Source of the DNA: an uncultured Bacteroidales bacterium
Lineage (GTDB): Bacteria > Bacteroidota > Bacteroidia > Bacteroidales > Bacteroidaceae
Direction: 5' to 3'
Length of the DNA stretch: 19,103 bases
Assembly (NCBI GenBank): GCA_902783615.1
Contig: CACZRQ010000100.1
Location: 1-19,103, forward strand
Shown here: positions 1 to 5,735 of the stretch, one piece after another
How the letters are laid out: each line of letters starts with the position of its first letter
Numbering within the stretch: position 1 is the first letter of the stretch
The notes under the pieces: model-generated
The model's database searches: none
Told to the model about the DNA's origin: nothing
Seen by the model: the letters and a program-made list of their open reading frames with translations, nothing else
Translations under genes and position numbers: made by a program

Positions 1-16
1 TCCATTCAATTTCTTC

Positions 17-556
17 TTACATCCCAGAGAAATATTTCAGGAGGGGGACGAGCATGAGGGACTGAACGAACTCACCTCGGGAAATCATGGCTTTCACCTC
101 CTCTTGGGGGAAGAGATAGACCTCAATGTCCTCGGTGGCATCGAGGTGTTGCTGGCTAATCTTCTTAACACCAGTGGCTAAGAAGCAATGGGTGATGTTG
201 TTGGTGGTACTTGGATTGGCCGAAATCTGGGCTATCTCACGCCACTGGCCACCTCCATAGCCGGCTTCTTCCAAGAGCTCACGCTTGGCAGCTTCAAGGG
301 GCTCCTCACCTTGCTCCACCACTCCTGCCACAATCTCGAAGTTGGTTTGCCCCAATGCATGACGGTATTGGCGCACCAACACCATGTCGCCATCTTCGGT
401 GATGGCCGTAACATTAATCCACGTGGGATACTCCAACACATAATACTCAGGGTTGACGCGTCCGTCGGGCAACTCCACTACATCTCGCCTGGCCGTGAGC
501 CAAGGTCGCTTAATCAGATATTCGGAAGAAAGAATCTTCCATTTCATGTCGTTCAT
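17..556 (-). CDS. Nudix hydrolase, ADP-ribose pyrophosphatase-like
   Basis: This 179-residue cytoplasmic protein carries a complete Nudix box at about residues 78-100: G-x5-E-x7-RELLEEAGY, with REL and EEAG intact. The box binds the metal ion and cleaves nucleoside diphosphates linked to another group. The length, the N-terminal beta-rich region (about 1-55) and the MVLVRQYRHALG segment before the box resemble ADP-ribose pyrophosphatases (NudF type). The substrate is inferred, not seen. The ATG at 556 is used; an in-frame ATG at 547 is possible. A perfect TAnnTTTG box lies about 20 bp upstream on this strand. The gene is divergent from the outer membrane protein at 733. Its stop (TAA, 17-19) lies in the window but no terminator is visible. 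Confidence 0.9.
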   Translation of the reverse strand: MNDMKWKILSSEYLIKRPWLTARRDVVELPDGRVNPEYYVLEYPTWINVTAITEDGDMVLVRQYRHALGQTNFEIVAGVVEQGEEPLEAAKRELLEEAGYGGGQWREIAQISANPSTTNNITHCFLATGVKKISQQHLDATEDIEVYLFPQEEVKAMISRGEFVQSLMLVPLLKYFSGM

Positions 557-575
557 ATTCTTTCCAATTTTTTCG

Positions 576-583
576 CAAAGATA
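576..583 (-). promoter_or_regulatory. Bacteroidetes -7 box for the Nudix gene
   Basis: On the minus strand this reads TATCTTTG, a perfect match to TAnnTTTG. No clear TTG is seen at the -33 position. The predicted transcript leader is about 15 nt. Confidence 0.5.
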
Positions 584-667
584 CGGAAAAAACTCCTCAT
601 TCCCACATCTAATTGTTAATAAATATTAAAGTTGGACGTTTTTGAAAGAAAACATAGGCTGTGGAGG

Positions 668-697
668 TTGCCAATGAAACTTAAATCACTAACTTTG
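668..697 (+). promoter_or_regulatory. Promoter of the outer membrane protein gene
   Basis: TTG at 668-670 and TAACTTTG at 690-697 are 19 nt apart, a good fit to the Bacteroidetes housekeeping consensus. The leader to the ATG at 733 would be about 30 nt. Confidence 0.7.
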
Positions 698-732
698 CAA
701 AGTTACGTATGAAACCAACATTATATTAATAT

Positions 733-2127
733 ATGAAAAAGAGTTTTTTATTAGGATTGCTCCTTAGCACATGCATCATGGCACAGGCTGGTGGCTTGAT
801 GACCAACACGAATTATCACATTGCTTTCGACCGTATGATGGCCCGTGGTGCCTCGTTCGACATCGATGCAATTTTCTCCAACCCTGCAGGTTTGGCTTGG
901 GGACACGAAGGTTGGCAACTTTCACTCAACTTCCAGAAACCCTGGCAGTATCGTGACATTAAAGCCAATGGCATTCTTTACGAAGGCAAGGCATCGGCTC
1001 CCATTGTGCCTGCCCTGTTTGCTTCCTACAAGAAAGACCGTTGGGCTATCTCGACCATGATAGGCATCGTGGGTAGTGGTGGTTTTGTGGAATACAAGAA
1101 CGGCGTACCGATGTTCAACGCACTGATTGGCAACACCATCTCGCAGTTGACCGGTGGTTTGTCGGAAGTAACGCAAGGAGCCATTCCTACCATTACGCCC
1201 GACCAGTATGGCTTCGACTCATCGATGAAGGGTAAACAATATATATATGGTGGACAGGTGAACTTCACTTATAAATTTACCAACAACTTTGCAGGTGCCG
1301 TTGGCTTGCGTGCCAATTACTACGATGGTTACTATCGTGGCCACGTGATTGCCGACCACAACAGCAAGGGTAACTTGGCTAAACTGTTGTTGGATGTTGA
1401 CCAGAAGGGTTGGGGCTTCACCCCAATCATTAGCCTGAACTTCCACCAGGGTCCGTTGACATTGGCTGCCCGTTATGAGTTCCGTACGAAGATCAGCACC
1501 AAGAACGATACCAATGTGTTGGAAGCTGCCCTGAATACCGACGAGATGGTTACAAAGCCATTAACTCAACTGGTGATGGCTGGTGCCATCAGTGCTGAGC
1601 AGGCTACTGCCATTGGCACTGGTATCCAGCAGAAGATGGGTGGTGGCTTCGATGCCTACACCGCTCCTTATCAGGATGGTGCCAAGACGCGTTACGACAT
1701 GCCTGCATTGCTCACATTTGCAGTGGGTTATGAGTTTACTCCGAAACTGAGGGCTACCCTTGAGTATCATTTCTTCGACGATAAGAATGCCAAGATGGCA
1801 AACGACCGTCAGAAGGAGTTGAAGCATGGCACGCATGAGTTCCTGGCTGGTATCGAGTATGATATCAACGAGAAGTTCACCATCAGTTGTGGTGGTCAGC
1901 GCACCGATTACGGTTTGAGCGATGGTTACGAGCAGGACACCTCTTTTGCTTGCGATAGCTATAGCGTGGGTTTGGGTGGTGCTTGGAATATCACGCAGAA
2001 GATTCGCCTGAATGCAGGTTATTTCTGCTCTATCTATTCTGATTACGAGAAGCAGGCAAGCTTTGGCAAAGAGGTCTTTTCAAGAACGAATCATGTGATT
2101 GGTCTGGGTATTGACTTCAAGTTCTAA
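733..2127 (+). CDS. FadL/OmpP1/TodX-like outer membrane transport protein
   Basis: This 464-residue predicted outer membrane beta-barrel begins with a Sec signal peptide (MKK, hydrophobic run, cleavage near AQA at about 18-20). The mature N-terminus has the pattern seen in FadL/OmpP1 proteins: a Gly-rich start, ARGASFDIDAIFSNPAGLAW at about 38-57, then alternating hydrophobic strands. The NPAG motif is characteristic of this family. The chain ends in a strand with a terminal Phe (GIDFKF), the usual signal for outer membrane insertion. Family members carry hydrophobic compounds such as long-chain fatty acids; the ligand here is unknown. The gene has its own promoter and a downstream terminator, so it is probably monocistronic. 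Confidence 0.85.
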   Translation: MKKSFLLGLLLSTCIMAQAGGLMTNTNYHIAFDRMMARGASFDIDAIFSNPAGLAWGHEGWQLSLNFQKPWQYRDIKANGILYEGKASAPIVPALFASYKKDRWAISTMIGIVGSGGFVEYKNGVPMFNALIGNTISQLTGGLSEVTQGAIPTITPDQYGFDSSMKGKQYIYGGQVNFTYKFTNNFAGAVGLRANYYDGYYRGHVIADHNSKGNLAKLLLDVDQKGWGFTPIISLNFHQGPLTLAARYEFRTKISTKNDTNVLEAALNTDEMVTKPLTQLVMAGAISAEQATAIGTGIQQKMGGGFDAYTAPYQDGAKTRYDMPALLTFAVGYEFTPKLRATLEYHFFDDKNAKMANDRQKELKHGTHEFLAGIEYDINEKFTISCGGQRTDYGLSDGYEQDTSFACDSYSVGLGGAWNITQKIRLNAGYFCSIYSDYEKQASFGKEVFSRTNHVIGLGIDFKF

Positions 2128-2167
2128 CGGTTATTGTTCCTAACAATAAATAATTGCTTCAGTCGAG

Positions 2168-2207
2168 AGCGACTACCTTCCAAGCGAGGATGGTGGTCGC
2201 TTTTTTT
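2168..2207 (+). terminator. Rho-independent terminator after the outer membrane protein gene
   Basis: AGCGACTACC (2168-2177) pairs with GGTGGTCGCT (2192-2201), with one G-T wobble. TCC/GGA extends the inner stem around a short loop, and a run of seven T follows at 2201-2207. It lies 40 bp after the stop codon. Confidence 0.85.
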
Positions 2208-2210
2208 ATC

Positions 2211-2234
2211 CTTATCGCGTACCTAAAGGCACGC
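2211..2234. repeat. Dispersed copy of a short palindromic repeat
   Basis: The sequence at 2211-2234 matches 4381-4404 at nearly every base (core ACCTAAAGGC identical). The hairpin GCGT-A-CCT/AGG-C-ACGC keeps its pairing because both stem differences are complementary. A perfect palindrome GGGGTACCCC follows at 2242-2251. Confidence 0.65.
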
Positions 2235-2252
2235 AAAAATAGGGGTACCCCC

Positions 2253-2294
2253 AAAAAACAATAAAAGCCCGCTTGGAATGGGTTCCAAACGAGC
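2253..2294 (-). terminator. Rho-independent terminator of the thioredoxin-fold gene
   Basis: Read on the minus strand, GCTCGTTTGGAA pairs fully with TTCCAAGCGGGC (two G-U pairs) around the loop CCCA, followed by a T-rich run ending in six T. It lies about 70 bp past the stop of the gene at 2366. Confidence 0.85.
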
Positions 2295-2365
2295 CTCGTC
2301 AATTTAGTTTTGTTGTATCAGTCCTCAATTGTTTGTAAACATTCCTCTTACTTGTTCTGCAAGCC

Positions 2366-2890
2366 TCATGAACGGCGCTTGTTCAAATAAGACGAAAGCT
2401 CTGCAACCGAGATGTTTTTGGCAATGATCATACCATTCTCATCCAGTAAGTAGTTTGTCAGTCCGCCCTTCAATTCATATTTCCGGAAGAGCTTCGACTT
2501 TTCGCCGGCAGTATCCACCATGTTGGTGCCGACTATACCATCCTTACGAACCGTTTCACGGAAAATCGACTCATACTCGTCGAACGAAACGGAAACGTAT
2601 TCAACCTGATTCTGGGCATCGGACTTGACCAATGCACGACTCAATTCAATGTTTCGGATGCGGGAGGGTGCATCGTAGGAAGCCCAGAAATTAACCAGTA
2701 CACAGTTGCCATGCAACCCAGAAAGTCGTTTCTGTACTGGATTCAATGCATCGGAGGCATCGCTACTGATCACGAAATCGGGCGCATGTTCTCCAACGCT
2801 CAACCCTGTTACGGGTCTGTCTTTTTCAATAAATGATGTCAAGGAACTAATCAATAATACAACAAAAAACCATTTTACATAATGTCTCAT
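2366..2890 (-). CDS. Exported thioredoxin-fold protein lacking CxxC (TlpA/AhpC-like, probably not redox active)
   Basis: This 174-residue protein has an N-terminal hydrophobic segment (about 5-20), either a signal peptide or an anchor, so it should act in the periplasm. The thioredoxin-like domain is recognisable from GEHAPDF (33-39), VLVNFWAS (64-71), VSVSFDE (99-105) and the late strand LTNYLLDENG (144-153). In TlpA/ResA proteins the segment after FWAS reads WCGPCR; here it reads YDAPSR (72-77), so both catalytic cysteines are replaced by Asp and Ser. The usual cis-proline position is also not Pro. The only cysteine is residue 63. A folding, binding or sensing role seems likelier than disulfide exchange. 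It has its own promoter and terminator and is divergent from the helicase gene. Confidence 0.8.
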   Translation of the reverse strand: MRHYVKWFFVVLLISSLTSFIEKDRPVTGLSVGEHAPDFVISSDASDALNPVQKRLSGLHGNCVLVNFWASYDAPSRIRNIELSRALVKSDAQNQVEYVSVSFDEYESIFRETVRKDGIVGTNMVDTAGEKSKLFRKYELKGGLTNYLLDENGMIIAKNISVAELSSYLNKRRS

Positions 2891-2975
2891 GTAACCTGTT
2901 TTTAGTTAATACTAAAGTAAGATTCAACGACCGGAGCCGTTCGTTCTTATCATAATTTCTTCTCGAAATCGGGTG

Positions 2976-3007
2976 CAAAGTAAGCGTTTATTTTAATTAC
3001 AACCAAA
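2976..3007 (-). promoter_or_regulatory. Promoter of the thioredoxin-fold gene
   Basis: On the minus strand TTTG (3007-3004) is followed after 20 nt by TTACTTTG (2983-2976), one mismatch from TAnnTTTG. The predicted leader is about 80 nt. Confidence 0.6.
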
Positions 3008-3028
3008 ATTTTTATGTTAAATAACATG

Positions 3029-3072
3029 TTTTTGGTACTTTTTGGGGTGTTTTTGGGGTTTTATTGGGGAAA
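3029..3072 (+). repeat. 11-bp phased T/G-rich tandem repeat in the helicase promoter
   Basis: Four 11-nt units start at 3029, 3040, 3051 and 3062. Each has a T run followed by GG or GGGG, and the GGGG runs (3044, 3055, 3066) are exactly 11 bp apart. The block ends just before the -7 box at 3079. Confidence 0.6.
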
Positions 3073-3078
3073 AACACC

Positions 3079-3086
3079 TAATTTTG
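3079..3086 (+). promoter_or_regulatory. -7 box of the helicase gene
   Basis: TAATTTTG is a perfect TAnnTTTG match. The nearest TTTG upstream is 23 nt away (3052-3055), longer than usual. Transcription starting here would exclude the upstream in-frame ATG at 3014. Confidence 0.6.
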
Positions 3087-3100
3087 CACCCGAAATTTTG

Positions 3101-3106
3101 AGGAGG
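3101..3106 (+). promoter_or_regulatory. Strong Shine-Dalgarno sequence fixing the helicase start
   Basis: AGGAGG lies 6 nt before the ATG at 3113. This is unusual in a phylum where most genes lack such sites, and it favours 3113 over 3014 as the start. Confidence 0.75.
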
Positions 3107-3112
3107 CCAGAA

Positions 3113-4342
3113 ATGAAATTTGAGGAACTTGATTTACATGATGACGTGCTGGATGCCCTTTGGGACATGCATTTTGAGGATTGTACCCCAATCCAGGAGC
3201 AGGCCATTCCTGTGTTGTTGGAGGGGCGCGACCTGATTGGTGTGGCTCAAACGGGTACGGGTAAGACGGCTGCCTACCTGCTTCCGGTGCTCGACAAGCT
3301 GGCCACCTGCGACCTGCCCGAGGATGCCATCAACTGTGTGATCATGGCTCCCACACGAGAACTGGCCCAGCAGATTGACCAACAGATGCAAGGTTTCTCC
3401 TATTTCATGAACGTGAGCAGTGTGCCCGTGTATGGTGGAGGCGACGGTGTGGCCTTTGCCCAACAGAAACGAGGACTGACGATGGGTGCCGATGTGGTGA
3501 TTGCCACCCCTGGCCGATTGTTGGCACATCTGAGTTTGGGCTATGTGGATCTGTCGAAGGTGAGTTTCTTTATCCTCGACGAGGCCGACCGAATGCTCGA
3601 CATGGGTTTTCACGATGACATCATGCAGATTGTGAGCTTCTTACCTAAGTGGAGACAGACCATCATGTTCTCGGCCACCATGCCCGACAAGATTCAACAG
3701 TTGGCTAAGAATATCCTGAACGACCCTGTGGAGGTGAAGATTGCCGTATCGAAGCCTGCCGACAAGATTATTCAGGCGGCCTACATCTGTCATGAAACCC
3801 AGAAGCTGAACATCATCCGCAGTCTGTTTAAAGAGACCAAGCCTGAGCGAGTGATTATCTTCGCCTCGAAGAAAGTAAAGGTGAAGGAGTTGGCTAATTC
3901 ATTGAAGAACATTGGGTTGAATGCAGATGCCATGCATTCTGATTTGGAGCAGTCGCAACGTGACGATGTGATGTATCGTTTCAAGAGCGGCAAGATTGAT
4001 GTGCTGGTGGCCACCGATATCCTCTCAAGGGGTATCGATGTGGATGATATCCGTTTGGTGGTGAACTACGATGTGCCCAACGATGCAGAGGACTATGTGC
4101 ACCGAGTGGGAAGAACTGCCCGAGCCAACAACGACGGTTTGGCCCTGACGTTTGTGAGCGATGATCAACAAACTGATTTCAAGAAGATTGAAGATTTCCT
4201 GAATAAGACCATATACAAGATTCCCGTACCCGCAGAATTGGGTGACACGCCTGTGTATAACCCCAAGAAGAAGTCACATGGCAAACAGCCTTCGGCTCAA
4301 CAGCCAAAGAAGAAAACGTCCAAAAAGAGTTTTAAGAAGTAA
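3113..4342 (+). CDS. DEAD-box ATP-dependent RNA helicase (RhlE-like)
   Basis: This 409-residue cytoplasmic helicase unwinds RNA duplexes using ATP, probably in ribosome assembly or RNA turnover. In order it has the Q motif (TPIQEQAIP, about 25-33), Walker A AQTGTGKT (45-52), PTRELAQQ (80-87), TPGRLL (132-137), DEAD (156-159), SAT (187-189), and in the second RecA domain ATDILSRGIDVDD and the HRVGRTAR motif. The tail is Lys-rich, as in RhlE-type proteins that bind RNA nonspecifically. The frame is open back to 3014, but the -7 box and AGGAGG lie inside that extension, and the protein family begins near MKFEELDL. No T-tract terminator follows; the palindrome array at 4361 may serve as one. Confidence 0.93.
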   Translation: MKFEELDLHDDVLDALWDMHFEDCTPIQEQAIPVLLEGRDLIGVAQTGTGKTAAYLLPVLDKLATCDLPEDAINCVIMAPTRELAQQIDQQMQGFSYFMNVSSVPVYGGGDGVAFAQQKRGLTMGADVVIATPGRLLAHLSLGYVDLSKVSFFILDEADRMLDMGFHDDIMQIVSFLPKWRQTIMFSATMPDKIQQLAKNILNDPVEVKIAVSKPADKIIQAAYICHETQKLNIIRSLFKETKPERVIIFASKKVKVKELANSLKNIGLNADAMHSDLEQSQRDDVMYRFKSGKIDVLVATDILSRGIDVDDIRLVVNYDVPNDAEDYVHRVGRTARANNDGLALTFVSDDQQTDFKKIEDFLNKTIYKIPVPAELGDTPVYNPKKKSHGKQPSAQQPKKKTSKKSFKK

Positions 4343-4362
4343 TAATTCAAGTTTCTTAAGTG

Positions 4363-4404
4363 ATGCCTTTAGGCATTGCCCCTATCGCATACCTAAAGGC
4401 ATGC
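4363..4404. repeat. Paired palindromes built on GCCTTTAGGC / CCTAAAGG
   Basis: ATGCCT-TT-AGGCAT at 4363-4376 is followed by GCAT-A-CCTAAAGG-C-ATGC at 4387-4404. The two are also complementary to each other across the CCCCTATC spacer, so either two small hairpins or one long one could form. The second half recurs at 2211-2234. Confidence 0.65.
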
Positions 4405-4427
4405 TTTTGGTTGGTTGTTCCTGTCAA

Positions 4428-4447
4428 CCAGCCGTTGAAACGGCTGG
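4428..4447. repeat. Near-perfect palindrome with GA apex
   Basis: CCAGCCGTT pairs perfectly with AACGGCTGG around a GA centre, giving nine base pairs. Confidence 0.8.
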
Positions 4448-4457
4448 CTACCCTTAT

Positions 4458-4477
4458 CTAACCCCTATAGGGGTTAG
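4458..4477. repeat. Perfect 20-bp palindrome
   Basis: CTAACCCCTA is followed by its exact reverse complement. A further small hairpin CCCTA/TAGGG follows at 4478-4492. Confidence 0.8.
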
Positions 4478-4560
4478 CCCTATCGGGTAGGGTGATCAAA
4501 AACGGGATAAGTTTGCATGTATTCTTAGAAGCATCCAAAATTTGAGATTGTATCTTGCAT

Positions 4561-4608
4561 GATATTTATAACGCTGAAAGCGTTACCTCATAATAGCCGT
4601 GGGTTCGA
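4561..4608 (+). repeat. Left arm of the long inverted repeat
   Basis: This arm contains hairpin TAACGCT-GAA-AGCGTTA (4569-4585) and then CCTCATAATAGCCG, which is exactly complementary to sequence in 4735-4782. Similarity to the right arm continues outward to about 4475, interrupted at about 4510-4560 by sequence the right arm lacks. Confidence 0.8.
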
Positions 4609-4649
4609 GCGTAGCGAGTACCTACGGGATAGGATAAATTAAAAAATAT

Positions 4650-4666
4650 CGACCCTGAAGGGGTCG
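4650..4666 (+). repeat. Hairpin with GAA apex inside the inverted repeat
   Basis: CGACCC pairs with GGGTCG; a T-G wobble closes the GAA triloop. Confidence 0.75.
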
Positions 4667-4683
4667 CCCAGCATCATACAGGG

Positions 4684-4700
4684 GCACTCTTTCAGAGTGC
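4684..4700 (-). repeat. Hairpin with GAA apex in reverse orientation
   Basis: On the minus strand this reads GCACTCT-GAA-AGAGTGC, a seven-pair stem with the same triloop as the neighbouring hairpins. Confidence 0.75.
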
Positions 4701-4734
4701 AATTATAAATGCATCATCGTGTTCCGCAGGTTCT

Positions 4735-4782
4735 ACGAACCCGCGGCTATTATGAGGTGACGCTTTCAGCGTCATATATATC
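4735..4782 (-). repeat. Right arm of the long inverted repeat
   Basis: On the minus strand it carries TGACGCT-GAA-AGCGTCA (4774-4758) and the conserved CCTCATAATAGCCG segment. Compared with the left arm, the second base pair of this hairpin changes from A-T to G-C on both sides of the stem. Confidence 0.8.
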
Positions 4783-4817
4783 CCGTTTCTTGAACACCCT
4801 CCAGGGCTATAAATATT

Positions 4818-4834
4818 AGTCTCTTTCCGGGACT
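4818..4834 (-). terminator. Possible terminator hairpin after the lipoprotein gene
   Basis: AGTCTC pairs with GGGACT (one wobble) around a five-base loop, 12 bp past the lipoprotein stop. On the minus strand only a weak A/T-rich tract follows, so it may be part of the palindrome array instead. Confidence 0.35.
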
Positions 4835-4846
4835 TGAAGTAAGAAA

Positions 4847-5650
4847 TCATGATTGTTCAGTCACAATCTCTAAGTTACCTTGGGGGGAGATGTTGAGATT
4901 CATGTAGTAAGAGACGAAGGTGTCGGGAACCGTCAGGATAGCCCTGTAATGATAGCCATCTTCATCGACACCCATGAAATCCATATCGGAGAGGATGACC
5001 GACGACAACACCTCTGGTTCGATGACATCGGCAAACAGTTGCTTATTGATATCCCTGCCATAGAGCTCCTGTGCCCCCTGATACACACAGATGTGGATGA
5101 TGTTATCGTAGTACACCCGTTCGAAGCCAATGCCCATTTCATCGTACACCGTGCGCACCACTTTATATTTAGTGGGGTTGATGAACACATAGCCTCGATA
5201 TCGCACATCGTTAAACATGATGATGCTGTCCTTCTCCATCTTCTCCTGGATAACGCTCAGCATCTCAACACTTTGGTCGGGATGAAAGGCTAACTCGTCG
5301 TTCTCATCCTCCGAACGGTAAAGCTTCATCACTTCTTCGGTATCGGTTTGCATCCAGAACGTATTCTCGCCCTGACGCATAATCTTATAGGCTATGGTGT
5401 CTTGTCCCAAAAAGTAGATGGAATCGCGTATAATCTTGAAAGCCACTGGAATGGCATTGGGGTCGGTGTAATGAATCGAGTCGCCTTCAACGAGGAAAAC
5501 GGGCATATCGGAAGCATCGTCGAGCCACACGCCCTGAAACAGTTGCTTGGCAACAGGGTCGTCCGACATGCGCAACAACCTACTGCCACCTTCACGACAG
5601 GAAGTCAGCACCACCAAAAACAGAACCAGGATGTAGTTCGCCATTCTCAT
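4847..5650 (-). CDS. Uncharacterised lipoprotein (possibly DUF4738-like)
   Basis: This 267-residue protein has a short hydrophobic leader ending in the lipobox VLTSC, with Cys18 as the predicted lipidated residue. It should therefore be anchored to a membrane facing the periplasm or surface. The rest is acidic, mostly beta-strand-like and without a recognised catalytic motif. The C-terminal part (FERVYYDNIIHICVYQG onward) resembles Bacteroidales lipoproteins I associate with DUF4738, but that name is tentative. The frame is open to 5815, but that would overlap the divergent gene and read through the -7 box at 5679-5686. The ATG at 5650 (or 5644) is the sensible start, since it places the lipobox correctly. 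Confidence 0.8.
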   Translation of the reverse strand: MRMANYILVLFLVVLTSCREGGSRLLRMSDDPVAKQLFQGVWLDDASDMPVFLVEGDSIHYTDPNAIPVAFKIIRDSIYFLGQDTIAYKIMRQGENTFWMQTDTEEVMKLYRSEDENDELAFHPDQSVEMLSVIQEKMEKDSIIMFNDVRYRGYVFINPTKYKVVRTVYDEMGIGFERVYYDNIIHICVYQGAQELYGRDINKQLFADVIEPEVLSSVILSDMDFMGVDEDGYHYRAILTVPDTFVSYYMNLNISPQGNLEIVTEQS

Positions 5651-5678
5651 ATCACCACTCAATTCATAGTATGTGCTG

Positions 5679-5686
5679 CAAAAATA
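5679..5686 (-). promoter_or_regulatory. -7 box of the lipoprotein gene
   Basis: On the minus strand it reads TATTTTTG, a perfect TAnnTTTG. No good -33 TTG is seen. It lies about 30 bp before the ATG. Confidence 0.5.
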
Positions 5687-5695
5687 CAAAAAATT

Positions 5696-5727
5696 TTTGA
5701 TAGTATGAAAAAAAACGCTTAACTTTG
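5696..5727 (+). promoter_or_regulatory. Promoter of the HU-CCDC81/SPOR gene, almost touching the start codon
   Basis: TTTG (5696-5699), a 20-nt spacer and TAACTTTG (5720-5727) form a near-ideal promoter. The start codon is only 8 bp further on, so the leader would be about 4-5 nt. Confidence 0.75.
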
Positions 5728-5735
5728 TCTTCAAA

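Larger units (their letters stand above)
4343..4846. repeat. Non-coding palindromic repeat array between convergent genes
   Basis: This roughly 500-bp stretch has no credible gene and separates the 3' ends of the helicase and lipoprotein genes. It holds at least nine short palindromes. Several share the apex T-GAA-A (or its complement) although their stems differ: 4428-4447, 4569-4585, 4650-4666, 4684-4700 and 4758-4774. The last two are inverted relative to the others. A large imperfect inverted repeat spans about 4475-4810. The organisation resembles REP/BIME-type extragenic elements, but no known family name can be assigned from sequence alone. Confidence 0.75.

Noticed and set aside
2234..2241. 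TATTTTTG on the minus strand inside the repeat copy
   Set aside because: It matches a -7 box but has no properly spaced TTG and would transcribe antisense into the outer membrane protein gene's terminator.
3014..3112. 33-residue N-terminal extension of the helicase
   Set aside because: The hydrophobic extension is encoded by the T/G repeat and promoter region, and AGGAGG marks 3113 as the start.
4242..4490. 82-codon open frame crossing the helicase end and the palindromes
   Set aside because: More than a third overlaps helicase codons in another frame and the rest is palindromic repeat.
4343..4846. CRISPR array
   Set aside because: The repeats are not identical, not evenly spaced and face both directions, and no cas genes are present.
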